DNA of 38,949 bases, taken from contig CADECW010000023.1 of NCBI GenBank assembly GCA_902825855.1, forward strand, positions 1-38,949, given 5' to 3'. The DNA is from an uncultured Rhodospirillales bacterium. Lineage in GTDB: Bacteria > Pseudomonadota > Alphaproteobacteria > Reyranellales > Reyranellaceae. This document shows positions 17,023-26,205 of the stretch, piece after piece (the stretch's first letter is position 1; each line of letters begins with the position of its first letter). A program made the translations under genes and the position numbers. The notes beneath the pieces were generated by a model. The model made no database searches. It was not told where the DNA came from and saw nothing but the letters and a program-made list of their open reading frames with translations.

Positions 17023-18519
17023 ATGGCGCCGCAGGCGGTCCCCAGTTATAACCCCGCCGTGTCCAGTGCCCCCAAACGCCTCGACCATGACCTCGATAAG
17101 TTTCACGAGGAATGTGCGTTGTTCGGCATCTATGGCACTTCCGATGCCGCCGCCCATACCGCTCTCGGGCTGCATGCCCTGCAGCATCGCGGCCAGGAGG
17201 CCTCGGGCATCGTCACTTTCGACGGCCGACATTTCCACAATCACCGCGCCGCCGGCCTGGTCGGCGACATCTTCGGCGAACAGTCCGTCATCGCCAAGCT
17301 GAAGGGCTACTCGGCGATCGGACATAACCGCTATGCGACGACCGGCGGCTCGTCGGACCGCAACATCCAGCCGATTTTCGCCGATTTCGACTTCGGCGGA
17401 TTGGCGCTGGCTCACAACGGCAACCTGACCAACGCCTACCTGCTGCGCAAGGAGCTGGTACGCATCGGTTGCCTGTTCCAGTCGACCACCGACACCGAGG
17501 TTATCAACCACCTGATCGCGCGCTCCAACTACTCGACCGTAGTCGACCGCGTGATCGACGCGCTGGGCCGGGTCAAGGGCGCCTACTCCCTGCTGCTGCT
17601 CACCAACGAAGCGCTGTTGGGCGTGCGCGATCCGCTCGGCGTGCGGCCGCTGGTCATAGGCCGGCTGGAGGATTCCTGGATCCTGACGTCGGAGAGCTGC
17701 GCCCTCGACATCATCGGCGCCCGATTCGTGCGCGACGTCGAGCCGGGCGAGATCGTCATCGTCGACGGCAACGGCCTGCGCTCGATCAAGCCGTTCACCA
17801 GGGAGAAGCGCCGCTTCTGCGTGTTCGAGCACATCTACTTCGCCCGCCCCGATTCGCGGGTCGAGGGTATCGGCGTCTACGATGCCCGCAAGCGCATCGG
17901 CATCCAGCTCGCGACGGAGAGCCCCGTGCCGGCCGACGTCGTCGTGCCGGTGCCCGATTCCGGCGTTCCGGCGGCGATCGGCTATGCCGCCCGGTCCGGC
18001 CTGCCGTTCGAGCTCGGCATCATCCGCAACCACTATGTCGGCCGCACCTTCATCGAGCCGGCCGACCACATCCGCCATCTCGGCGTGCGCCTGAAGCACA
18101 ACGCCAACCGCGCTCACATCGAGGGCAAGCGCGTCATCCTGGTCGACGATTCGATCGTACGCGGCACGACCTCGATGAAGATCGTCGAGATGGTGCGCAA
18201 TGCCGGCGCCCGCGAGGTGCACATGCGCATCGCCGCGCCGCCGACCACCGATCCCTGCTTCTACGGCATCGATACGCCGGAGCGTGAAAAGCTTCTGGCT
18301 TCGCGCTACGACGTCGCCGGCATGGCGAAGTTCATCGGCGTCGATTCGCTCGCCTTCCTGTCGATCGACGGCCTCTACCGCGCCATGGGCCTGCCGGGCC
18401 GCGATCCGAACAATCCGACCTTCTGCGACGCCTGCTTCACCGGCGACTATCCGATCTCGCTCGACGACGTCACGGGCGTCGAGGATCGCCAGCTTTCGCT
18501 GCTCGTCGAATCGGCCTGA
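17023..18519 (+). CDS. purF: Amidophosphoribosyltransferase
   Basis: First committed enzyme of purine synthesis: PRPP plus glutamine to phosphoribosylamine. The 498-residue product has the N-terminal nucleophile cysteine in [12 protein letters not shown] (C31, exposed after propeptide removal), HNRYATTG, the PRPP loop [14 protein letters not shown] and a C-terminal [10 protein letters not shown], which marks the [4Fe-4S] type. The 30-residue propeptide implied by the ATG at 17023 is long; a GTG at 17059 is a possible alternative. Ten bases separate it from cvpA, the usual order. Confidence 0.96.
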   Translation: MAPQAVPSYNPAVSSAPKRLDHDLDKFHEECALFGIYGTSDAAAHTALGLHALQHRGQEASGIVTFDGRHFHNHRAAGLVGDIFGEQSVIAKLKGYSAIGHNRYATTGGSSDRNIQPIFADFDFGGLALAHNGNLTNAYLLRKELVRIGCLFQSTTDTEVINHLIARSNYSTVVDRVIDALGRVKGAYSLLLLTNEALLGVRDPLGVRPLVIGRLEDSWILTSESCALDIIGARFVRDVEPGEIVIVDGNGLRSIKPFTREKRRFCVFEHIYFARPDSRVEGIGVYDARKRIGIQLATESPVPADVVVPVPDSGVPAAIGYAARSGLPFELGIIRNHYVGRTFIEPADHIRHLGVRLKHNANRAHIEGKRVILVDDSIVRGTTSMKIVEMVRNAGAREVHMRIAAPPTTDPCFYGIDTPEREKLLASRYDVAGMAKFIGVDSLAFLSIDGLYRAMGLPGRDPNNPTFCDACFTGDYPISLDDVTGVEDRQLSLLVESA

Positions 18520-18529
18520 GGCTTTTCGC

Positions 18530-19261
18530 GTGACTGCGGCTCCTCCCGGTCGCCTGGCCGGCCGTCTGGCGCTGGTCACGGGCGCTTCGCGTGGCCTCGG
18601 CGCGGCAGCCGCTCTCGGCTTCGCCCGCGAAGGCGCGCATTGTGTCCTGGTCGCCCGCACCGTGGGCGGCCTGGAAGAACTCGACGACAGGATCAAGGCC
18701 GCGGGCGGCTCGGCGACGCTGGTGCCGCTCGACGTCACCGATGGCCCCGGCATCGATCGGCTGGGCGCGGCCCTGTACGAACGTTTCGGCCGCCTCGACG
18801 TCCTGTTGGGCAACGCCGGCATCCTCGGGGTCCTGTCGCCGATCGGCCACATCGACCCCGACGTATTCGAGCAGGTGATGGCGGTCAACGTGACGGCCAA
18901 CTGGCGCCTGATACGGTCGCTCGATCCGCTGCTCCGCCGCTCCGACGCCGGCCGCGCGATCTTCGTGACTTCGGGGATCGCCAACCGGGCCGTGCCCTAC
19001 TGGAGTGCCTATGCCGCCAGCAAGGCAGCACTCGACGTGCTGGCGGCGACGTACGCTGCCGAGGTCGCGCACACCGCCGTGCGCGTCAACCTCTACAACC
19101 CCGGCCCGATGCGCACGAACATGCGTGCCCAGGCCTTCCCGGGCGAGCCTCCCGAGCAGCAGGTTCCCCCCGAGGCGCATGCCGAGGGACTGATCCAGCT
19201 GGCGCTGCCGTCGTGCAGCCTGAACGGCCAGTGGGTTGCGGGAGACGCGGCCTTATCTTGA
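18530..19261 (+). CDS. SDR family NAD(P)-dependent oxidoreductase
   Basis: Short-chain dehydrogenase of 243 residues from a GTG start ten bases after purF. It has the cofactor motif TGASRGLG, NAGILG, the catalytic Ser (VTSGIANR) and YAASK with the catalytic Tyr and Lys. The basic/Arg residue after the glycine motif region (VARTVGG) suggests NADP(H). The substrate cannot be predicted. This gene follows purF in several alphaproteobacteria. Its last 9 bases overlap the 3' end of the convergent TPR gene. Confidence 0.9.
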   Translation: MTAAPPGRLAGRLALVTGASRGLGAAAALGFAREGAHCVLVARTVGGLEELDDRIKAAGGSATLVPLDVTDGPGIDRLGAALYERFGRLDVLLGNAGILGVLSPIGHIDPDVFEQVMAVNVTANWRLIRSLDPLLRRSDAGRAIFVTSGIANRAVPYWSAYAASKAALDVLAATYAAEVAHTAVRVNLYNPGPMRTNMRAQAFPGEPPEQQVPPEAHAEGLIQLALPSCSLNGQWVAGDAALS

Positions 19262-20959
19262 GGCCCTCGTCACCTCGGTGGCGCGTATGCCGACCTTGGT
19301 GATGCCGTCGATCGCACCATCGACACAGAACTTGAAGGGCGCGGCATCCTTCCATCTGCCGACCTTCTCGGCGGACAACGGTGGCGTCGCAATCGTCCTG
19401 TTGAGGCATTCCTCGAACGCCTGGCCGTGACCGACGCTGGCGAGCAGGCGCTTCACCTTGCGCTGCAACGACTTGTACGGGCCGCCGCCGGACATCCACG
19501 CCAGATAGTCCGAGAGCGAGCCCAACGCCACCAGCAGATTGCCGGTATCGGGGGGCCCGGGACTGCGTTCGAAGCGGTCGATGTAAGTGATCACGATATT
19601 CAATGCCGGTTCTGCATTCGATGGATCGAGATCGACGGCGCGCCGGTATTTGACGATCGCGTCGTCGAACTTGCCGGTCGCACGGAGGATGTTGCCCCAG
19701 TCCATCAGGTCGGCCGCCGATGCCGGAAGCTTGTCCTCAGCCGCTGCATACTTGGCCGCGGCCTTCTCGAGTTCGACGACCTCGGCCGTGTCGGCCACGG
19801 CAGCGGTGGTCATGCCGGATTTCGTCCGGCGATGCACGTCGATCATCCATTGCCGATAGATCAGCAGGCCTTCGAGACGGCCCACCAGCGCGTCGAGGTT
19901 GGGACTGCGCGACTTCGGCAGCTGCCGCAGCTGTTCGGCCGCTTCGGCGAAGGTCTTGTCGGCGATGTCCAGGCGCTTCTGCAGCAACGAGTCGGGATCG
20001 TCCACCCATTCCATCCGCGCCGTCGTCTGGTGAACGATGATGCCCTTGGCGAGAAACGCCTTCATCAGGACGGCGATGGCGGTAGGCGAATCCTGCATCT
20101 GGCGCTGCGACTCGCGGAAGCGACCGATCGCCTGGTCGATTTCGGAGAGCTGCTGCTGAATACCGGCGTCGACCAGCGCCATGGCACGCGCCATGTGGAT
20201 CTGGCCGAAGATGTAGGGCACCCAGTGCAGATCCGCCTTGTTGGTGCTGCTCATCATCCTGGCGATGAGCTTCTGCGTCTGGCCGAAGGAGCAGCGATCC
20301 CGCCGATTGCTGATGCGATACTGCTCGCGCTGCAGGTCGGGCAGGTCGGCGAGCCCGACCTCGAGGTCCCTGCAGTCCGCCTGTTCGCGCTTGAACATAT
20401 AGGAGGCGGCGGTCTTTGGATCGATGGATGCGATCGCATTGAGGGCGATGCAGTCGTAGACGTTGTCGAGCGTGTCACCGCCATCGGCCGGACAGTCGGC
20501 CATCGACCCATGGTCGCCCGCCAGGCTCATCACCGCCGCGTATTTGCCGTCGCTTCGCTTCGTCAGAGCCGACCTCAGCGTCACCGGCGCCAGCCCGAAC
20601 AGCGCCACCACCTCACGCGCCGCGTTGCGCACGCTGAGCGGCGCACCCGGAATCTGCAGGTCGACGGGCCGAACGCCGTCTTCGACATTCACTCGCCGCC
20701 ACTCCTGCACGCCCGATCGCTGGATACGATCGAGCTGGCGCGCAATCTGCTGGGCGGCGAGCTCGGGGGTGGGCGTATCGGGCGTGTCCGTCGCCTTGAC
20801 GACGACGCGATCGATGGCGATGCCGCCGATCGCCAGCTCGCGCACGATCGCGGCCAGCACGATGACGAGGATGAAGCCTGCGCCGACAGCGATCAGGACC
20901 TTGCGCACGCCATCGAACCAATTGGCTACGCGCTCGAAGCCCATCGGTGCATCCGGCAT
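19253..20959 (-). CDS. Membrane-anchored TPR-containing protein of unknown function
   Basis: A 568-residue protein with one N-terminal membrane helix (about 20-42) and a large soluble part, presumably periplasmic. A clear TPR unit lies near residues 430-465 (LMDWGNILRATGKFDDAIVKYRRAVDLDPSNAEPALNIV); the rest is mostly helical and not recognised. The cysteine-containing segments (DCPADGG, YDCIALN, ADCRDLE, DRCSFG) could form disulfides. The start has a strong AGGAGG. It lies 128 bp downstream of der on the same strand and may be the last gene of the yfgM-bamB-der unit, which hints at a scaffold role in the envelope. Confidence 0.75.
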   Translation of the reverse strand: MPDAPMGFERVANWFDGVRKVLIAVGAGFILVIVLAAIVRELAIGGIAIDRVVVKATDTPDTPTPELAAQQIARQLDRIQRSGVQEWRRVNVEDGVRPVDLQIPGAPLSVRNAAREVVALFGLAPVTLRSALTKRSDGKYAAVMSLAGDHGSMADCPADGGDTLDNVYDCIALNAIASIDPKTAASYMFKREQADCRDLEVGLADLPDLQREQYRISNRRDRCSFGQTQKLIARMMSSTNKADLHWVPYIFGQIHMARAMALVDAGIQQQLSEIDQAIGRFRESQRQMQDSPTAIAVLMKAFLAKGIIVHQTTARMEWVDDPDSLLQKRLDIADKTFAEAAEQLRQLPKSRSPNLDALVGRLEGLLIYRQWMIDVHRRTKSGMTTAAVADTAEVVELEKAAAKYAAAEDKLPASAADLMDWGNILRATGKFDDAIVKYRRAVDLDPSNAEPALNIVITYIDRFERSPGPPDTGNLLVALGSLSDYLAWMSGGGPYKSLQRKVKRLLASVGHGQAFEECLNRTIATPPLSAEKVGRWKDAAPFKFCVDGAIDGITKVGIRATEVTRASR

Positions 20960-21087
20960 TTCGGCCTCCTCGTGATGTCACCGCCGGCCACCCGATCGGG
21001 AGGAACGGCACATCGAGGATTTCACAATGAGGGCGATCGATCTGTGCGAAACCACACGTTGCGTGCAGGATCGCTCGGCGCGGTGCT

Positions 21088-22506
21088 CTATCGTCTGCTG
21101 GGACGCGCGAAGGGGTTCCTGGGCTTGCGCATGGTGAGGCGGATCGGCACGCCCGGCAGGCCGAAATCGTCGCGCAGCCGGTTCATCAGATAGCGCAGAT
21201 AGTCATCGCCCAGTTCCTCGGGCTGGCTCACCTGCAGCACGAAGGTCGGTGGGCGACGCTTGATCTGGGTCATGAAGCGTAGCCGGATGCGACGGCCCTT
21301 GGCCAGCGGCGGGGGATGCAGGGTCTCCATCTCGCGCAGCCACCGATTGAGCTTGGGCGTCGGAACCCGCTTGTTCCAGATGTCGTAGGTCTTGAAAACC
21401 GCCGGCATCAGCCGCTCGATGCCGCGACCGCTCAGCGCCGAGAAGCCGACGATCGGCACGTCCTTGACCTGTGCGAACGACGCCTCGAGGCGATCGGCGA
21501 GCTTGCGCCAAGCCCGGCTCGCATTCGCCTGGTCGTCGGCCAGAAGATCGGTCTTGTTGACGGCGATCACCAGGGCGCGGCCCTCGTCGATGACGCGGCC
21601 GGCGATCGTGAGATCCTGCTTGTCGGCCATGTCGGCGGCGTCGAGGACCACGACCACGATGTCGGCCAGCCGGATGGTGTCGAGCGTGTCGGCCACGGAG
21701 GCGGCCTCGAGCTTGGCCTCGATACGGCTGCGTCGGCGCATGCCGGCAGTGTCGACCAGGCGTATCGGCCGGCCCTTCCATTCCCACTCGACGCGGATGG
21801 CATCGCGTGTGATGCCGGCCTCCGGACCGGTCAGCACGCGCTCCTCGCCGACCAGACGGTTGAGCAAGGTCGACTTGCCGACGTTGGGTCGTCCGACGAT
21901 CGCGAGCAGGAGAGGCCGCTTGGGATCGACCGCCTCATCCTCCTCTCCGTCGCCCTCGCCTTCCTCTTCGTCGCCTTCGTCCGGCATCGCTTCGATGTGC
22001 TGGGAAAGCGCATCGTGCAGGTCGCTCAGTCCCTCGCCGTGCTCGGCCGACACCGGGATCGGCTCGCCCAGACCCAGCCCGTGCGCTTCGGCGAGGCCCT
22101 GCTGGCCAGCGCGGCCCTCGCACTTGTTGGCGACCAGGATCACCTTGGCGGCGCGCTTGCGCAGCCAGCCGGCGAAGCTCTCGTCGAGCGGCACGATGCC
22201 GGCCCGCGCATCGATCAGGAACAGCACCGCGTCGGCGCTGTCGATCGCCCGCTCGGTGAAGCGCCGCATGCGCGCCTCCAGCGCCTCGCCGCCGGCCGTT
22301 TCCCACCCTGCCGTGTCGAGCAGCGTGAAGGCGAGGTCGCCGAGCTGCGCCGGCGCCTCGCGCACGTCGCGGGTGACGCCTGGCGTATCGTCAACGATGG
22401 CGCGGCGCTTGCCGACCAGGCGGTTGAACAGGGTCGACTTGCCGACGTTGGGTCGGCCGACGATGGCCACCCGAGGAACGGACGGCCTGTGGTCAGCGGA
22501 GGGCAA
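21088..22506 (-). CDS. der: Ribosome assembly GTPase Der (EngA)
   Basis: GTPase with two tandem G domains needed for 50S assembly. The 472-residue product has G1 motifs GRPNVGKST at 17-25 and 205-213, DTAG in both domains, NKCE in the first domain and NKTD in the second, and a C-terminal KH-like domain (MTQIKRRPPTFVLQVS). The linker between the domains is very acidic (about 175-192). Its start overlaps the bamB stop by 14 bp, pointing to coupling in the order bamB-der. Confidence 0.96.
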   Translation of the reverse strand: MPSADHRPSVPRVAIVGRPNVGKSTLFNRLVGKRRAIVDDTPGVTRDVREAPAQLGDLAFTLLDTAGWETAGGEALEARMRRFTERAIDSADAVLFLIDARAGIVPLDESFAGWLRKRAAKVILVANKCEGRAGQQGLAEAHGLGLGEPIPVSAEHGEGLSDLHDALSQHIEAMPDEGDEEEGEGDGEEDEAVDPKRPLLLAIVGRPNVGKSTLLNRLVGEERVLTGPEAGITRDAIRVEWEWKGRPIRLVDTAGMRRRSRIEAKLEAASVADTLDTIRLADIVVVVLDAADMADKQDLTIAGRVIDEGRALVIAVNKTDLLADDQANASRAWRKLADRLEASFAQVKDVPIVGFSALSGRGIERLMPAVFKTYDIWNKRVPTPKLNRWLREMETLHPPPLAKGRRIRLRFMTQIKRRPPTFVLQVSQPEELGDDYLRYLMNRLRDDFGLPGVPIRLTMRKPRNPFARPSRR

Positions 22507-23845
22507 TGAGTCGCCCGGAATCGGTCAAGACGTAGATCGTGCGGTTTGCGACCACCGGCCCCAGCCGGATCGGACTGCGCAGATCCATCTTGCCTATGAT
22601 CTCGCCGGTGTAGGGCGAGACGGCCAGAAGCTCGCCCAGCGTGCCGCCGACCAGCAGTCGGTCGCCGGCCAGCACCGGGCCTGACCACAGGACCGGCCGC
22701 TTGCGCGCCTCGTCGTGGTATTGCGTGAGAGGCGTCACCCACTTCACTTTGCCCGTGTCGCGCGTCAGCGCCGCGATCTCGGCTGCGCTGGTGGTCACGA
22801 ACAGGAAGCGGCCGGCCGCCCATGGCGTCTGGTTGCCGCCGATGCTGCGCTCCCACATGCGCTGGCCCGAGCGCAACTCGACGGCGGCGAGCTGGCCCGC
22901 CGAGCCCATGGCCAGCACCAGGCCACGATCGACCACCGGGCGGCCGCGGATGTCCGTCATGTTGCCGAAGGCACGCACTTCGCCGCGCGCACCGATCATG
23001 GTCTCGTTCCACACCGGCCGGCCGTTTTCGACTCTCAGTCCGACCAGTTCGCCCGAGGAGAACGGCGCCACGACGTACTCGCCCGAGCCCGCCGGGCTGT
23101 TGCCGCCGACAAAGCCCGCGCTCTCCGTCAGGCCGCTGAACTGCCAGAGCTCCGAGCCGTCGACCGCCGCCAGCGCCTGCAGCTTGTTGTCGATGCTGAT
23201 GGCGAACACGCGGTCGGCAAAGACCAGTGGCGCGCCACGCACCGGCGCGCTCACGGTCGACGTCCAGACTTCCTTGCCGTCGTTGGGATCGAGCGAATAG
23301 ACGACGGCGAAGCCCGTGGTCACGAACAGCCTCCCGCCATAGTAGGCCAGCCCGCCGCCGAACTCGTCGCCGTCGCGCGCCTTCTCGGGCTTCAGCGTCA
23401 CCCGCCACATCAGCTGGCCGGTATCGGCGTTGAAGGCGGATACCGTGCCCTGCGCGTCCTTGGCGAACACCTTGCCCTCGGCCACTATTGGCGGCGTGGT
23501 CAGGATGCGCGAGGAGGTCGAACCCGCGCCGACATCGGCCGTCCAGATGATCTGCGGCGAATCGCTGACCGCGAGATTGTACATGGCGTAGTTGGCGAAC
23601 CCGCCGGACTGCGGCCAGGAATCGTTGACCGACGGCGCCGGCAGCACGACCGGGACGTTGGCCAGGTCCTTGTCGGGCTCGAGCTCACTCCTTTCGGAAA
23701 ACACCGGGAGACGCTCGCCCTGCAGCGGCGTCTTGCCTGGGCCGAACCAGTCGCCGACCACGTCGCAACCGGACAGCGACATCCCGAGCACGAGACCGAC
23801 AAGACCGATGCGGGAAGATGCCGCAACTCGCAATACGCTTCGCAT
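22493..23845 (-). CDS. bamB: Outer membrane assembly lipoprotein BamB
   Basis: Accessory lipoprotein of the BAM complex, which folds beta-barrels into the outer membrane. The 450-residue product has a lipoprotein signal with lipobox LSGC at about residues 24-27, followed by repeated PQQ-like beta-propeller blades such as GKVFAKDAQGTVSAFNADTG and GGRLFVTTGFAVVYSLDPNDG. It sits between a yfgM-like gene (four-base gap) and der (14-bp overlap), the same order as in E. coli, which supports BamB over other PQQ-propeller proteins. Confidence 0.93.
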   Translation of the reverse strand: MRSVLRVAASSRIGLVGLVLGMSLSGCDVVGDWFGPGKTPLQGERLPVFSERSELEPDKDLANVPVVLPAPSVNDSWPQSGGFANYAMYNLAVSDSPQIIWTADVGAGSTSSRILTTPPIVAEGKVFAKDAQGTVSAFNADTGQLMWRVTLKPEKARDGDEFGGGLAYYGGRLFVTTGFAVVYSLDPNDGKEVWTSTVSAPVRGAPLVFADRVFAISIDNKLQALAAVDGSELWQFSGLTESAGFVGGNSPAGSGEYVVAPFSSGELVGLRVENGRPVWNETMIGARGEVRAFGNMTDIRGRPVVDRGLVLAMGSAGQLAAVELRSGQRMWERSIGGNQTPWAAGRFLFVTTSAAEIAALTRDTGKVKWVTPLTQYHDEARKRPVLWSGPVLAGDRLLVGGTLGELLAVSPYTGEIIGKMDLRSPIRLGPVVANRTIYVLTDSGRLIALR

Positions 23846-23849
23846 CGCT

Positions 23850-24497
23850 CTACTTCGCCTCTGCCGGGCCGTAGAAATTCAGCATCGCCGAGGCACGTTG
23901 AGCAGCTGCCTGGGGCGCCTGGGGATCCTTGGCGATCTCGCTCCACAGTTCGCGGGCGCGCTTGAGGTCGCCCTTGCGCACGGCGAGCATCGCCTGCAAT
24001 TCACGCACGCTCAGTCGGAACGGCCGGTCCGGCCCGGCCAGCGGCTCGAGCTTGGCGACCATCTCCTCGGCCTTGGGTGAATCGATGCTCTTGTAGGCGG
24101 CGATGACATTGGCGAGGTCGGCGAGTTCGGCCGAATTGAGCGTCGGCGCCACCGCCAGCAATGCCGTCACCTGAGCCTCCAGCGGCTCGCGCAATTGCGC
24201 GGCGACCAGTGCTGCCAGCGAGCGGTAGGGCTCGGGCGCAGCCTTGGCCTGATCGTCGAAAGCCTTCAGCGCGGCCGGCTTGTCCTGGGCAATCTGCGCC
24301 AATGCCGCCGAGTAGGCGGCACTCGCCCCGGCCCGCCGCGACGCATCGTACTGCCGCCAACCCACCAGGGCCGCCACCGCAACGACGACGATCACCGCGC
24401 CCGCGACGACCCAGCTCCCCCAACGGCCCCACCATTCCTTGAGTTCGTCCTTGCGAACGGCCTCGTCTACTTCATGAAAGGCGGCGGAATCGGACAC
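23850..24497 (-). CDS. YfgM-like tetratricopeptide membrane protein
   Basis: A 215-residue protein with a short cytoplasmic N-terminus, one membrane helix (about 27-47, WVVAGAVIVVVAVAALVGW) and a periplasmic helical repeat region. YfgM in E. coli links the SecYEG translocon to periplasmic chaperones. The GTG at 24497 is chosen because GGGAG stands five bases upstream and the family begins at this point; a longer frame would add 29 unlikely residues. First gene of the operon with bamB and der. Confidence 0.87.
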   Translation of the reverse strand: MSDSAAFHEVDEAVRKDELKEWWGRWGSWVVAGAVIVVVAVAALVGWRQYDASRRAGASAAYSAALAQIAQDKPAALKAFDDQAKAAPEPYRSLAALVAAQLREPLEAQVTALLAVAPTLNSAELADLANVIAAYKSIDSPKAEEMVAKLEPLAGPDRPFRLSVRELQAMLAVRKGDLKRARELWSEIAKDPQAPQAAAQRASAMLNFYGPAEAK

Positions 24498-24662
24498 GGT
24501 GGCTCCCGGATTATCGCGAAATATCAACGGCTTCAGGCGCGGTTCATAGACCCGCGACCGATCTTTGGCAAACCACACTCTCAAGGCCTTTTAGGGGCGC
24601 TTTACCCACCCCGGCGCTTCTGCAACAATTCACGCAGACGTAATGGTTCAAGTCCTGGCTGC

Positions 24663-24995
24663 ATGACAAACCTGTACCGTTTGGCCGACCAAAAGGCCCG
24701 GCGCCGCATTGTCTCATTCGACCGGCGGGAACTGACCCGACTTCTCAACCTCTACAGCATGCGAGTCGCCTCGGGCGAATGGCGCGACTACGCCATCGAT
24801 TTCCGGCCCGGAATGGCGATATTTTCGATTTTCCGCCACACCGCCGAACAGCCGTTGTTCGCCATCGCCAAGGTCCCGGGCACCAGCCAGGGCGGCTATA
24901 TGGTCTACAATGGGCCGCGCAAGCTGGCGCACGGTGATTCGCTGGAAGATGTGCTCACCATCTTCGAGCGCAAGATCAGGCTTCTGACCGGCTGA
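24663..24995 (+). CDS. DUF2794 family protein
   Basis: A 110-residue soluble protein matching the alphaproteobacterial DUF2794 family by its RRIVSFDRREL, LNLYSMRVASGEWRDYAIDF and FAIAKVP blocks. Function is unknown; the compact sequence has no signal peptide or membrane segment. It is transcribed divergently from the yfgM-bamB-der operon across a 165-bp intergenic region. Confidence 0.85.
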   Translation: MTNLYRLADQKARRRIVSFDRRELTRLLNLYSMRVASGEWRDYAIDFRPGMAIFSIFRHTAEQPLFAIAKVPGTSQGGYMVYNGPRKLAHGDSLEDVLTIFERKIRLLTG

Positions 24996-25007
24996 TCCTG
25001 CCGTTTC

Positions 25008-25061
25008 GGCGTCATCGCAGCGCATCGCTGAGCCCACGGCCACAGCCGCGGCCATGACGCC
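25008..25061 (+). ncRNA. Possible structured RNA with a three-way junction
   Basis: An outer 8-bp stem (GGCGTCAT 25008-25015 with ATGACGCC 25054-25061) encloses two small hairpins, CAGCG-CAT-CGCTG and CGGC-CACA-GCCG. It starts 12 bases after the DUF2794 stop, so it could end that transcript, or begin the leader of the methyltransferase gene. I do not recognise a known riboswitch class. Confidence 0.3.
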
Positions 25062-25134
25062 TATGTCGATCCTCATATATTGCCTTGGTAACGCTCCATA
25101 TCGTACTGAAACCTATAGGAATTCCCTTTCCGGA

Positions 25135-25161
25135 CGCTCGATCAAGTTAACCGGTCGAGCG
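25135..25161 (+). promoter_or_regulatory. Hairpin in the methyltransferase leader
   Basis: CGCTCGATC (25135-25143) pairs with GGTCGAGCG (25153-25161) through nine base pairs including one G-U, with a 9-nt loop AAGTTAACC. It lies 57 nt before the start of the homocysteine methyltransferase-like gene. Confidence 0.35.
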
Positions 25162-25173
25162 ATCATGTTCATA

Positions 25174-25190
25174 TTATGTGATTCACGTAA
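25174..25190. promoter_or_regulatory. Candidate operator (imperfect palindrome)
   Basis: TTATGTGATTCACGTAA is a 17-bp palindrome with core GTGA-T-TCAC and TTA/TAA flanks; only one symmetric pair and the centre do not match. It lies 28 bp before the ATG of the methyltransferase-like gene, a position suited to a repressor or dimeric activator. The regulator is unknown. Confidence 0.35.
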
Positions 25191-25218
25191 GTTGCCGCCT
25201 CCCCACATGGAGCGAGAG

Positions 25219-26181
25219 ATGGCCAACAGCACCGAACACCGGGCCTCGTTGCCGCAACTGGGCGGCGCCCTCTTCCTGAGCGACGGTGGCATCGAGACCA
25301 CGCTGATCTTCCAGGACGGCCTCGATCTCCCGCATTTCGCGGCCTTCCACCTGCTCCGCAGTGTCGGCGGCCGCGCTGCGCTCGCGCGCTACTACGAGCG
25401 TTACATCGCCATCGCCAAGGCCGATCGCATGGGCTTCATCCTGGAGAGCCCGACCTGGCGAGCAAGTGCCGACTGGGGCAACAAACTCGGCTACTCGGCC
25501 GGCGACATCGCCGCGGTGAACGGGCAGTCGATACAGTTCATGCACGACCTGCGCGCCCGTCATGAGACGCCGGCATCCCCCATGGTGGTGAGCGGCTGCG
25601 TCGGCCCGCGGGGCGACGGCTACGATCCCGGGCAGGTCATGTCCGCGCTCGACGCCGAAGCCTATCACCGTCTGCAGGTCGCGGCTTTCGCCGACGCCCG
25701 AGCCGACATGGTGACAGCCGTCACCATGACCAACGCCAACGAGGCGATCGGCATCGCACGCGCGGCAGCGAAGGCCGGCCTGCCCGTGGTCATCTCCTTC
25801 ACCGTCGAGACCGACGGCCGGCTGCCGACCGGGCAGAGCCTGGCGGACGCGATCTGCGAAGTCGACGTCGTCACCGGCAAGGGGCCGGCCTACTACATGA
25901 TCAACTGTGCGCATCCGACGCACTTCGAGAAGACGCTCGGAAACGAGCCATGGACGCGCCGCATTGGCGGACTGCGCGCCAATGCCTCGAAGCGCAGCCA
26001 CCGGGAGCTCAACGACTCGCCCGACCTTGATGTCGGCAATCCGGTGGAGCTCGGTGCCGAGTACCGCGAGCTGTTGCGGCAGCATCCGCAAATCAACGTG
26101 CTGGGCGGCTGCTGCGGCACCGACCACCGCCACATCGAATGCATCGCCCTCGCCTGCCGCGAGCTGAAGCGGGCGGCATGA
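25219..26181 (+). CDS. Homocysteine S-methyltransferase family protein
   Basis: Zinc-dependent methyltransferase of 320 residues. The three zinc-binding cysteines are present: C230 in MINCAHP and C298/C299 in GGCCGTDH. The N-terminus (FLSDGGIETTLIF) is the barrel's first strand. Members transfer methyl groups from donors such as S-methylmethionine or betaine to homocysteine; the donor cannot be told here. The ATG at 25219 is chosen for the GGAGCGAGAG just upstream; an ATG at 25207 is also in frame. It stands alone, preceded by a 223-bp region with hairpins and a palindrome. Confidence 0.88.
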   Translation: MANSTEHRASLPQLGGALFLSDGGIETTLIFQDGLDLPHFAAFHLLRSVGGRAALARYYERYIAIAKADRMGFILESPTWRASADWGNKLGYSAGDIAAVNGQSIQFMHDLRARHETPASPMVVSGCVGPRGDGYDPGQVMSALDAEAYHRLQVAAFADARADMVTAVTMTNANEAIGIARAAAKAGLPVVISFTVETDGRLPTGQSLADAICEVDVVTGKGPAYYMINCAHPTHFEKTLGNEPWTRRIGGLRANASKRSHRELNDSPDLDVGNPVELGAEYRELLRQHPQINVLGGCCGTDHRHIECIALACRELKRAA

Positions 26182-26205
26182 CTGCGAGAGCGCTGGCCGC
26201 CGCTC

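Noticed and set aside
24640..24662. GGTTCAAGTCC resembling a tRNA T-arm before the DUF2794 gene
   Set aside because: The flanking bases do not form a T-stem, and no anticodon arm or acceptor stem is present.
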